Origin: Caldisericaceae bacterium
GTDB taxonomy: Bacteria; Calditrichota; Calditrichia; Calditrichales; Calditrichaceae
DNA: 7,547 nucleotides
Assembly: GCA_021160885.1 (NCBI GenBank)
Contig: JAGHBR010000102.1
Location: forward strand, 1-7,547
Direction: 5' to 3'
The stretch's first letter is position 1, and every line of letters begins with the position of its first letter. The notes beneath the pieces are model-generated. The model had not been told where the DNA came from. It saw only the letters and a program-made list of their open reading frames with translations, and searched no databases. Below are positions 1-6,310 of this stretch, one piece after another. Position numbers and translations under genes: made by a program.

Positions 1-1
1 T

Positions 2-76
2 AATCATTTCATTGAAGAGGCTCGCAAAATATTCATAAACAGCTTTGTTTGGGATTCTCAGAAAAGTAAACATTAA
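2..76 (+). CDS. Possible C-terminal end of an upstream gene (partial)
   Basis: The frame beginning at base 2 is open from the window edge and stops at TAA (74-76). It gives 24 residues, beginning NHFIEEARKIF and ending QKSKH. The other two plus frames close at once (TAA at 1-3) or at base 38. The peptide has a charged, amphipathic composition like a normal protein tail, and the promoter-like sequence at 103-131 starts 26 bases after its stop, which suits a gene boundary. The stretch is too short to name a family, and 24 open codons can arise by chance. Confidence 0.3.
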   Translation, partial: NHFIEEARKIFINSFVWDSQKSKH

Positions 77-102
77 CCATTTTTTGAAACCATTCCTGAG
101 CT

Positions 103-131
103 TTGACGTTTACAATTTCTTTTGCTTTAAG
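103..131 (+). promoter_or_regulatory. Candidate sigma70-type promoter for the LpoA-like gene
   Basis: A -35 element TTGACG (103-108, five of six consensus bases) is followed by a 17-base spacer and a -10 element TTTAAG (126-131, four of six). TG at 123-124 gives an extended -10. Transcription would start near 138, leaving a leader of about 50 bases before the ATG at 187. An 11-base palindrome CTAAAATTTAG (135-145) covers the predicted start point and could be an operator or just AT-rich sequence. The call rests on consensus matching alone, and promoter rules in the host group may differ. Confidence 0.45.
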
Positions 132-186
132 TTGCTAAAATTTAGTAGTTTCAGTTCAAATAAGATAAACAGACGGGGATTAAAAT

Positions 187-2052
187 ATGAGGCAGCTCTT
201 CAGAACAGGTATTGTATTTGTGTTGTTTGCAACTATCGTTTTTGGACAACAAGCCACTCAGAAAGAGTGGAAAATTTTTCAGAAAGGTATTCAGGATTAT
301 AAAACTGGCGAATTTGACAAAGCTAAACAGAATTTTGAACTGGTAATCACCAGGCTGGGCACAAAAAGTCATTTACTGACCGCTAATTACCTGATGCTGG
401 CCAAAACCTTGTACAAAATGGGCCAATTTGAAGAATCGATTAAAATTTGTAACCAATTTCTGCAGAAATTCCCCAATAGTAAATATGTTGACGATGTGCA
501 ATTTGTACTGGCCAATAACTATTATCGTTTAGGGCGGGTACAAACAGCCACTCAGTTATGGCTTAAACTTGCAGAAGGTGCGCAGGATAAGCGTTTGCAA
601 AAAAAAGCATTTGATCTTGCTAAAAACGCTCTTCGTTACGTATTAGATGAACAAAGCCTTTCCTTTTTAGAGCAGCAGGCAAGCAGTGATTTTCAGAAAA
701 AATTTGTCCTCTACATTAAAGCCGAACGTTATTACGAAGCCAGGAATCCTCAGGCTGCGCTGACTATTCTGGAAGAGTACCGCAAGTTGCCCGGCAAATT
801 TGAAGCGATTGATGAACTGGCCAATAATCTTTATGATTTTTTAAAGACCAAACAAACAAACAAAATCAGAATTGCTGCTTTGCTGCCAACCAGCGGTTTA
901 AATCGGGAAATCGGTCAGGCTATTTTGGACGGCGCTCAGCTTGCCATGGCAGAATTCAATCATATTAACGAAATAAACGTTCAACTGATTCCTTTTGATT
1001 ATCAGGGTAAACTGGAACTGGCTTTGCAAAAGATGAAAGAGATCGGCAACGATCCTTCCATTATGGCTGTGTTTGGGCCCCTGGAAAATGACGTTGCTGC
1101 GGCCTGCGCTGTTATAGCCGATTATGAAGGAATCCCCTTAATTACGCCAACGGCTTCTGGGAGGTATTTGCGTAAAATTTCGAATAATGTGGTGCAGCTG
1201 GCGGTGCCGGTTGATGTTATGGCCAGCAAGCTGGCCCGCTTTGTGGTGGATTCGCTGCAGTTTAGAAGAGTAGCCACCATGGCACCGATTGACGATTATT
1301 TTGTGGATTTTACCAATACCTTTACAGAATATTTAAAAGACAATTTTATTGAAATCCCTGCACAACAATGGTACTATCCTGATGAATCCGATTTGACCGA
1401 CCATTTTAAAGCCATTAAACGCATTGGTTTAAAACTGGCCTTTCAGGATTCCGTGATGCGGGCTGATTCTACGGTTACACTGGCCCAGATAGATTCGCTT
1501 TACCGATTGTACACCAGGGAGAAACGCGAGCAGTTGTTACAATCAACCAATCGCGTAAAAGTAGATTCTGCCGATATTCCGGTTAAAAGCATTGATGCGC
1601 TCTTGTTGCCTGTTTATCAGGAGGATATCCCTAAAATTGCCTCACAGTACGCTTACTGGAATATTCAGGCTCAAATTTTAGGTAATGACGATTGGTACAA
1701 TCTGGATGCCTTGAATAAAAATAAAAGTTACCTGAATGGCCTTTTGTTTATTACCGATCGTTTTTTAAACCAGGAAAGTTGGGATTATCGAAATTTCGTC
1801 AACAAATTCAGAACTTCTTTTCATCGTACGCCAGGACGATTTGAATTTTTAGGATATGACAATTTTAATTTTGTACTGAACGCTATTACCACCAGTACAG
1901 AAAATCCAACACGAAATAATTTTCTGAGAGTTATTAAATCGGCGCCTGATTTTGAAGGCATTTTGAGAAGATTTCATGTAGGTGAGAAACGTTACAACAA
2001 TGCTACCAGAATTCTAAAATACGTTTACGGGCAGCTATTGCCCTTAAATTAA
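187..2052 (+). CDS. Periplasmic TPR plus type I periplasmic-binding-fold protein, LpoA-like architecture
   Basis: The 621-residue protein starts with a Sec signal peptide (basic RQLFR, hydrophobic core at about residues 8-19, likely cleavage after VFG at 20). No cysteine sits at the cleavage region, so it should be soluble in the periplasm, not a lipoprotein. Residues about 25-130 form TPR-like helical repeats (GEFDKAKQNFELV, MGQFEESIKICNQF, ending LGRVQTATQLWLKL) of the BamD/YbgF kind. After a helical linker, residues 226-620 look like a Leu/Ile/Val-binding-protein fold: KIRIAALLPTSG, AILDGAQLAMAEFN, AVFGPLEN and IPLITPTASG. This TPR-plus-binding-fold order matches the penicillin-binding-protein activator LpoA, but branched-chain amino acid or ligand-sensing proteins share the C-terminal fold. 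About 50 charged residues (415-467) appear inserted in the second lobe. The ATG is preceded by GGGGA at 175-179. It is probably the first gene of an operon with the next two. The fold assignment is firmer than the LpoA role. Confidence 0.85.
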   Translation: MRQLFRTGIVFVLFATIVFGQQATQKEWKIFQKGIQDYKTGEFDKAKQNFELVITRLGTKSHLLTANYLMLAKTLYKMGQFEESIKICNQFLQKFPNSKYVDDVQFVLANNYYRLGRVQTATQLWLKLAEGAQDKRLQKKAFDLAKNALRYVLDEQSLSFLEQQASSDFQKKFVLYIKAERYYEARNPQAALTILEEYRKLPGKFEAIDELANNLYDFLKTKQTNKIRIAALLPTSGLNREIGQAILDGAQLAMAEFNHINEINVQLIPFDYQGKLELALQKMKEIGNDPSIMAVFGPLENDVAAACAVIADYEGIPLITPTASGRYLRKISNNVVQLAVPVDVMASKLARFVVDSLQFRRVATMAPIDDYFVDFTNTFTEYLKDNFIEIPAQQWYYPDESDLTDHFKAIKRIGLKLAFQDSVMRADSTVTLAQIDSLYRLYTREKREQLLQSTNRVKVDSADIPVKSIDALLLPVYQEDIPKIASQYAYWNIQAQILGNDDWYNLDALNKNKSYLNGLLFITDRFLNQESWDYRNFVNKFRTSFHRTPGRFEFLGYDNFNFVLNAITTSTENPTRNNFLRVIKSAPDFEGILRRFHVGEKRYNNATRILKYVYGQLLPLN

Positions 2053-2059
2053 AGGTTGG

Positions 2060-2065
2060 AAAGGA
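2060..2065 (+). promoter_or_regulatory. Ribosome binding site that fixes a TTG start for pgeF
   Basis: AAAGGA lies seven bases before TTG at 2073, a normal spacing. The nearby ATG at 2065 overlaps this site and is in a different frame that ends after 40 codons. No in-frame ATG or GTG exists just upstream, so TTG is the best start. Confidence 0.65.
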
Positions 2066-2072
2066 TGTTGAA

Positions 2073-2828
2073 TTGCTGCCGGAGCCGGTCATTAAAAAAT
2101 TCCAACTCTTTAATGAATTTAGAGAGTTGCTCCACGGATTTTCAACGCGTCAGGGCGGTTTTAGCAAGGCGCCGTTTGATGAGTTAAATTTGGGCCTTTC
2201 CACACCGGATGATCCGCAAGTGGTGAAGCGCAATCGCCAATTATTTTTTAAAGAACTAAAATTGCCCAACAACTATTTGGTTTTCCCTCAGCAAACGCAT
2301 TCAGCTAATGTGCAAATTGTCAATAAGCCTGGCATTGTCTCAAATTGTGACGCCCTGATTACCAATCAGAAAAATCTGTTTTTAACCGTTCAAACAGCCG
2401 ATTGTTTTCCGGTATTTATTTTTGATCCGCTTAAAAAAGTCGTGGCCCTGGTTCATTCTGGCTGGCGGGGTACGGCTCAAAATATTGTTGGCCGCACCAT
2501 TAAAAAAATGGAAAAAAATTTCGGATGTAAGGCTGTTGATTTGCTGGTGGCCATTGGGCCTGGCGTACAACAAACCTGTTACCAGGTTGATGAAAAAACG
2601 GCCAACTATTTTCAGCAGCGCTTTTTACAACCCGACGGCCCCGGCCATTTTAAATTGGACGTTCAGAGCAAAATTATTGCTCAGCTAAAGGAATGTCGTG
2701 TGCCGGAGAGTCAGATTGAATGGGACAGCCAGTGCACCCATTGTGCCAAAGAAGCTTACTACTCCTACCGTCGGGACGGTTTGAACAGTGGTCGTATGAT
2801 GGGAATCATTGGAATAGTAGGCGCTTGA
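2073..2828 (+). CDS. pgeF: Peptidoglycan editing factor PgeF / YfiH-family multicopper oxidase-like (laccase-domain) protein
   Basis: The 251-residue protein matches the YfiH/PgeF (DUF152, laccase-domain) family in length and motifs. HGFSTRQGGFS is at 21-31, FPQQTHSANV at 71-80, QTADCFPV at 107-114, VHSGWRGT at 127-134, GPGVQQTCYQV at 162-172 and the C-terminal YSYRRDG at 230-236. By family knowledge, H76, C111 and H128 form the metal site. In E. coli, PgeF removes wrongly incorporated residues such as L-serine from the first position of the peptidoglycan peptide; relatives have polyphenol oxidase or purine nucleoside activity, so the substrate here is not settled by sequence. There is no signal peptide, so it is cytoplasmic. 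It starts at TTG 20 bases after the LpoA-like gene, indicating co-transcription and a possible shared cell-wall role. Confidence 0.9.
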   Translation: MLPEPVIKKFQLFNEFRELLHGFSTRQGGFSKAPFDELNLGLSTPDDPQVVKRNRQLFFKELKLPNNYLVFPQQTHSANVQIVNKPGIVSNCDALITNQKNLFLTVQTADCFPVFIFDPLKKVVALVHSGWRGTAQNIVGRTIKKMEKNFGCKAVDLLVAIGPGVQQTCYQVDEKTANYFQQRFLQPDGPGHFKLDVQSKIIAQLKECRVPESQIEWDSQCTHCAKEAYYSYRRDGLNSGRMMGIIGIVGA

Positions 2829-2869
2829 AAAATGTTATTTAAAACAGTGAAACGGGATGAGGTAAAAAG

Positions 2870-4597
2870 ATGCGGGCTATAGTTTGTGTTCTTTTATTGT
2901 TTTTGATGGTGTTCCCTTTGCTGGCCAACAACCAGTTGGAAATGCAGCAATTTGCCCAAACCAGTGAGGGAAATTTACTGGCCTGGGTGGTTTTCAAGGA
3001 TAAGGGCGGACAAAACCCGGCTTTGTTTAAAGCCAGTGACCTGGTGAGCGCCAGATCTCTTGAACGCCGACAACTCAGGCGTCCCAATCGGCCGTTGGTG
3101 GAATACAGCGATTTGCCGGTATTTCAGCCCTATCTGGAGGAGATTAAAAACCGGGTGCGTAAGGTTCGTGTTGTCTCCCGCTGGCTGAATGCTGTGAGTG
3201 TAGAAGCTTCGGCAAACGATCTACAGCAAATCAGCCAGTTGGATTTTACGTTAACAGTTGAACCGCTTCTGGTTGCAGATCGTGTGAAACGGGATAAAAT
3301 CGAAAAAAGGCCAGAAGTTGCCAGCTCTGTAGCAACGCAGGAAATTGATACCCTCTTTTACGGAGCCTCCTTTACCCAGTTAGACCTGATCAACGTGCCT
3401 TTTTTACATCAAAAGAATTTACATGGCGAAGGGGTATTAATCGCCATGCTTGATGATGGTTTCAATTTGCTTAACCATCATATTGCTTTTGATAGTTTAG
3501 ATGTTTTGTCTACTCACGATTTTATTCATGGCGATGATGACGTAACCGACAGTGAGTTTAAAGCATTTGAAGGCTGGCACGGAACCATGACCCTTTCAGC
3601 GATTGCCGGTTATGTGCCTTCAAAATTGATTGGTCCGGCTTACAAAGCACAATTTTTATTAGCCAAAACCGAAGTCGATCAGAGCGAAACGCCTGTGGAA
3701 GAAGATTATTGGGTAGCAGGCATTGAATGGGCCGAACAACAGGGCGCCGATATTGTCAGCAGTTCGTTGGGCTACATTGACTGGTACAATTGGTCCGATT
3801 TAGACGGAGAGACAGCTAAAGTGACCATTGCTGCCGATATGGCGGTGGAAAAAGGCGTCATTGTTTTTAATTCAGCCGGTAACGAAGGCGACCATCAGGA
3901 CCACAACACGCTGCTGGCGCCGGCGGACGGCTTTAAGGTATTAGCTGTTGCTGCGGTGGATCAGTTTGGTTTAAGAGCCGGCTTTTCGTCTGTGGGGCCT
4001 ACAGCCGACGGACGCGTTAAGCCCGACATTGCCGCCATGGGACGTTTTGTTTATGTGGCTTCACATACTAATGCACAGGAATTTAGTTACCGTAGTGGCA
4101 CCTCTTTTTCCTGTCCCCTGGCTGCGGGTGGGGCAGCATTACTATTGCAGGCATTTCCTCAAACAACGCCAGAAATGATGGCGCGTGCCCTAAAAGAGAC
4201 CGCTTCACAGGCTGCTTTTCCGGACAAGTTTTTAGGTTGGGGCGTCATTGATCTGGAAAAAGCGTATTATTTTTTAGATACGGCTAAAGTGGTTTATCCA
4301 CCTTTACAAGGTGAACATTTAGCCGTTTATCAAAGCACGCCAAATCCTGTTTCCAATATTGCCAAAATTCCCTTTCAAATCTATTACCCAAGCCTGGTTG
4401 AAGTGCGTATTTTCGATGTTAGCGGGCGAAAAATTTGTTCTTTAGGGACTAAATTCCGGCGGGCCCAAAGAATTCAATATGAACTATTGGACGCCCGAAA
4501 TCTGGCCTCCGGAACGTATCTGTACATGGTGCTGGTCAGGGAGCTGGGCACCGGGAAAATTTTACGAAAAACCGGAAAACTTGTCGTGTTGCACTAA
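2870..4597 (+). CDS. Secreted subtilisin-like serine protease (S8 family) with C-terminal T9SS-type sorting domain
   Basis: The 575-residue protein has a signal peptide (residues 1 to about 19, LLLFLMVFPLLA). An N-terminal region of about 22-140 looks like the propeptide of FCB-group subtilases: AWVVFKDKG, ARSLERRQLRR, SDLPVFQPY and SRWLNAVSVEA. The catalytic domain (about 165-470) shows all expected sites: Asp195 in IAMLDDG, His237 in GWHGTM, oxyanion Asn338 in SAGNEGD and Ser412 in SGTSFSCPLAAGGAAL. The last 85 or so residues resemble the type A T9SS sorting domain: QSTPNPVSN, a VRIFDVSGRKI strand, LASGTYLYMVL and the ending GKLVVLH. Such domains usually send proteins across the outer membrane and are then removed. 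GAGG at 2859-2862 is seven bases before the ATG. It follows pgeF by 41 bases and may be its operon partner, although a proteolytic link to cell-wall genes is not evident. The substrate is unknown. Confidence 0.92.
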   Translation: MRAIVCVLLLFLMVFPLLANNQLEMQQFAQTSEGNLLAWVVFKDKGGQNPALFKASDLVSARSLERRQLRRPNRPLVEYSDLPVFQPYLEEIKNRVRKVRVVSRWLNAVSVEASANDLQQISQLDFTLTVEPLLVADRVKRDKIEKRPEVASSVATQEIDTLFYGASFTQLDLINVPFLHQKNLHGEGVLIAMLDDGFNLLNHHIAFDSLDVLSTHDFIHGDDDVTDSEFKAFEGWHGTMTLSAIAGYVPSKLIGPAYKAQFLLAKTEVDQSETPVEEDYWVAGIEWAEQQGADIVSSSLGYIDWYNWSDLDGETAKVTIAADMAVEKGVIVFNSAGNEGDHQDHNTLLAPADGFKVLAVAAVDQFGLRAGFSSVGPTADGRVKPDIAAMGRFVYVASHTNAQEFSYRSGTSFSCPLAAGGAALLLQAFPQTTPEMMARALKETASQAAFPDKFLGWGVIDLEKAYYFLDTAKVVYPPLQGEHLAVYQSTPNPVSNIAKIPFQIYYPSLVEVRIFDVSGRKICSLGTKFRRAQRIQYELLDARNLASGTYLYMVLVRELGTGKILRKTGKLVVLH

Positions 4598-4708
4598 CTT
4601 TCATCGGAGGTATCTTAAATTTAAACTTGTAACTTTAGATGTATCTCTAATCCTTATTAATTTTAAAGAATCAGTAAATGCTTTGTCGTCTTCAATTCCG
4701 GGACAGCT

Positions 4709-4780
4709 ATGAATGACAGAGGACGCATATTCTACAGAGCTCTGAAGATTCCAAAAGAAAAAAATTACTTGTTATTTTGA
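4709..4780 (+). CDS. Possible 23-residue leader peptide before the ZIP gene
   Basis: ATG at 4709 opens 23 codons (MNDRGRIFYRALK, then a lysine-rich end) and stops at TGA (4778-4780). GGGA at 4700-4703, five bases ahead of the ATG, could serve as a weak ribosome binding site. The TGA overlaps the first two bases of the transporter's Shine-Dalgarno (GAGGAGA, 4779-4785), so ribosomes ending here would sit on the next initiation site. That layout would allow translational coupling or leader control. The peptide resembles no family I know, and an open frame this short may be chance. It would not be transcribed if the weak -10 at 4708-4713 were the true promoter. Confidence 0.22.
   Translation: MNDRGRIFYRALKIPKEKNYLLF
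4731..4748. promoter_or_regulatory. 18-bp near-perfect palindrome upstream of the ZIP gene
   Basis: The sequence TCTACAGAGCTCTGAAGA pairs with itself at eight of nine positions around an axis between 4739 and 4740; only 4734/4745 fails. It ends 41 bases before the transporter ATG. With no spacer at its centre it looks more like a dimeric repressor site than a hairpin. A metal-responsive regulator would fit a metal transporter, but the bases do not match the Zur, Fur or MntR sites I know. No second copy was noticed in the window. Confidence 0.3.
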
Positions 4781-4789
4781 GGAGAGAAG

Positions 4790-5605
4790 ATGAAAAGTTG
4801 GTTATTAGGATTTCATCCAGTTGTTCAGGCTTTGCTGGCTACAATTTTTACCTGGTTAATGACCGCAGTTGGCGCTGCTATGGTTTTTTTCTTCAAGTCT
4901 GTAAAGCAAAAAATGATGGATGGCATGCTGGGCTTTGCCGCTGGCGTGATGATAGCGGCCAGCTTTTGGTCTTTGCTGGCGCCAGCCATAGAAATGGCAG
5001 AAGAGATGTCCATTCCCTCCTGGCTGCCAGCGGTGGTTGGTTTTTTAGCAGGGGGCATTTTCTTAAAGCTGATAGACACCTTTTTACCGCACCTGCACAT
5101 GGGCCTAGAACTTAAAGATGCAGAGGGTGTTAAAACCCAGTGGCAACGGAGTGTGCTGTTAATTCTGGCTATTACGCTGCACAATATCCCGGAAGGGTTG
5201 GCAGTTGGCGTGGCCTTTGGTGCGGTGACTGCTGGTTTGCCTGCTGCAACCATTACCGGCGCCATTGCTTTGGCCATTGGTATTGGGATTCAAAACTTCC
5301 CCGAGGGAGTGGCTGTTTCCGGGCCATTGCGCCGCGAAGGCTTGTCGAGGTTTAAATGTTTTTGGTATGGGCAATTAAGCGGTATTGTGGAACCTGTCGC
5401 CGGTGTGTTGGGCGCTGCGGCAGTTCTGGCCATGCGTCCCTTGTTGCCATATGCTCTGTCTTTTGCAGCGGGCGCCATGATTTATGTGGTGGTGGAAGAG
5501 CTGATTCCCGAATCGCAGTCCAATAAAGCCAATACTGATATTTCTACCATGGGCGCCATGCTTGGCTTTGCTGTAATGATGTTGTTGGATGTGGCTTTAG
5601 GTTAA
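4790..5605 (+). CDS. ZIP-family divalent metal transporter (GufA/ZupT-like)
   Basis: The 271-residue inner-membrane protein has eight likely membrane segments, at about 10-36, 44-66, 78-97, 122-147, 151-176, 195-215, 217-237 and 253-270. The signature metal-site motifs are clear: TLHNIPEGLAVG in segment 4 (His131, Asn132, Glu135), its counterpart IQNFPEGVAVS in segment 5 (Gln168, Asn169, Glu172), Glu201 in segment 6 and Glu236-Glu237 at the end of segment 7. Family members carry zinc, iron, manganese or other divalent ions into the cytoplasm; sequence alone does not fix the ion. The loop between segments 3 and 4 is short, with only HLH (101-103) in place of a histidine-rich stretch, as in the GufA/ZIP11 branch. 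The start is set by GAGGAGA at 4779-4785, four bases before ATG. The gene is probably transcribed alone, and it converges on the B3/B4 gene with 26 bases between. Confidence 0.92.
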   Translation: MKSWLLGFHPVVQALLATIFTWLMTAVGAAMVFFFKSVKQKMMDGMLGFAAGVMIAASFWSLLAPAIEMAEEMSIPSWLPAVVGFLAGGIFLKLIDTFLPHLHMGLELKDAEGVKTQWQRSVLLILAITLHNIPEGLAVGVAFGAVTAGLPAATITGAIALAIGIGIQNFPEGVAVSGPLRREGLSRFKCFWYGQLSGIVEPVAGVLGAAAVLAMRPLLPYALSFAAGAMIYVVVEELIPESQSNKANTDISTMGAMLGFAVMMLLDVALG

Positions 5606-5631
5606 ATGATGGTTGAATGACCTTTGAAGAT

Positions 5632-6303
5632 TTAAAAAGTAATAACCTCTTTTTCAAGATGTTTAGCGTAAGGCGAAAAATAGTTGATCAAAAGATCCAG
5701 GGTTTGGTTCAGGTAGCTTAAATCAATTTCCGGTGGTGTAAAGAAGATGGCCAGCACATTTTTTGTTTGCTCAGATAAAGAAGTGCGTTTTGAATCGGCC
5801 GTGGGATTGCCAAAAATACCAATCCGGTCTCTTAATATCAGTTTGCCCTGGGCATGAATTTCCTGCCGACTGATGCCCTGGTAGCTTTCACCTTCCCGCC
5901 CCACATCAAACCAGATTTCGCCCTGGATTTTGTCTGCATCGTAAAGTCCCATTGGTAAATGAAAGCGGGCCGAAACCATATTGCCAAGATCAACCAGGTT
6001 GTAAATCCGGTAAAGCCCTTTGCCCTGCAAGATGCGTCGAGCCAGCGCTTCGGAAGAAGGGCGGTATCTGGTAGGTTCCCAGCCGATTTTTCGGTACATG
6101 CGACGTACATGGCCGATTACTGGATGGGAAGATAAAGGGGCGTTGGCAAAAGTTGTTTTTAAATAGTGTTCCAGATCAGCAAAATAACCATCAAATTCAA
6201 CACATTCTTTTTGAACGGTTGTCTGTTGTCCCTTAACCAGTCCGAATTTTAATCTGGGAATCCGTTGCTGAATCTCTCGTGTAGTATGAATTTTAATATC
6301 CAT
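5632..6303 (-). CDS. Stand-alone B3/B4 tRNA-binding/editing-domain protein
   Basis: The 223-residue soluble protein belongs to the B3/B4 domain family (PF03483 type), related to the editing domain of the phenylalanyl-tRNA synthetase beta subunit. The family core is at residues about 60-130: HPVIGHVRRMYRKIGWEP, TRYRPSSEALARRIL, LYRIYNLVDLGNMVSARFHL and PMGLYDADKI. Later come an oxygen-rich strand region (EIWFDVGREGE) and FGNPTADSKRTSL, also typical. No catalytic aminoacylation motifs or other PheRS domains are present, so it is not a fragment of that enzyme. Stand-alone members are suspected of clearing mischarged tRNA or binding amino acids, but I know of no firm role. It follows the thioredoxin gene by seven bases and its own ribosome binding site is weak, so translation is probably coupled. 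The family call is strong and the function open. Confidence 0.85.
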   Translation of the reverse strand: MDIKIHTTREIQQRIPRLKFGLVKGQQTTVQKECVEFDGYFADLEHYLKTTFANAPLSSHPVIGHVRRMYRKIGWEPTRYRPSSEALARRILQGKGLYRIYNLVDLGNMVSARFHLPMGLYDADKIQGEIWFDVGREGESYQGISRQEIHAQGKLILRDRIGIFGNPTADSKRTSLSEQTKNVLAIFFTPPEIDLSYLNQTLDLLINYFSPYAKHLEKEVITF

Positions 6304-6310
6304 TTTAAAA

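Larger units (their letters stand above)
4598..4789. other. Intergenic region upstream of the ZIP transporter gene
   Basis: This 192-base gap separates two genes on the same strand and is long enough to hold a promoter. Its first part (4611-4680) is AT-rich with no convincing hairpin terminator for the protease gene. A weak pair, TTGTCG (4683-4688) and TATGAA (4708-4713), has a 19-base spacer, too long for a firm promoter call. The region also contains a palindrome at 4731-4748 and a short open frame at 4709-4780, listed separately. Confidence 0.6.

Noticed and set aside
45..302. Open frame of 85 codons overlapping the promoter and the start of the LpoA-like gene
   Set aside because: It overlaps the LpoA-like coding region, lacks a good ribosome binding site and gives a low-complexity Phe/Ser/Asn-rich peptide. 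It looks like chance.
2065..2187. ATG frame of 40 codons at the beginning of pgeF
   Set aside because: The ATG sits in the Shine-Dalgarno of the TTG start, and the product (rich in Cys, Ser and Arg) has no family features. The pgeF frame carries all the conserved motifs.
4606..4629. GGAGG (4606-4610) as the ribosome binding site of a small gene
   Set aside because: The nearest start-like codon is TTG at 4627, which is followed directly by TAA. No reading frame follows at a useful distance.
4479..4712. 77-codon frame spanning the end of the protease gene and the following gap
   Set aside because: It is an alternative frame of the sorting domain with Trp- and Cys-rich nonsense sequence and no separate start signal.
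4825..5277. 150-codon minus-strand frame inside the ZIP gene
   Set aside because: It is antisense to the transporter's conserved membrane segments, and its Ala/Pro/Lys-rich sequence is typical of antisense shadows.
5606..5631. Bidirectional terminator between the convergent ZIP and B3/B4 genes
   Set aside because: The best hairpin (GGTTGAATGACC at 5611-5622) has only three to four pairs including a G-T wobble and no T-run follows, so no terminator is supported.
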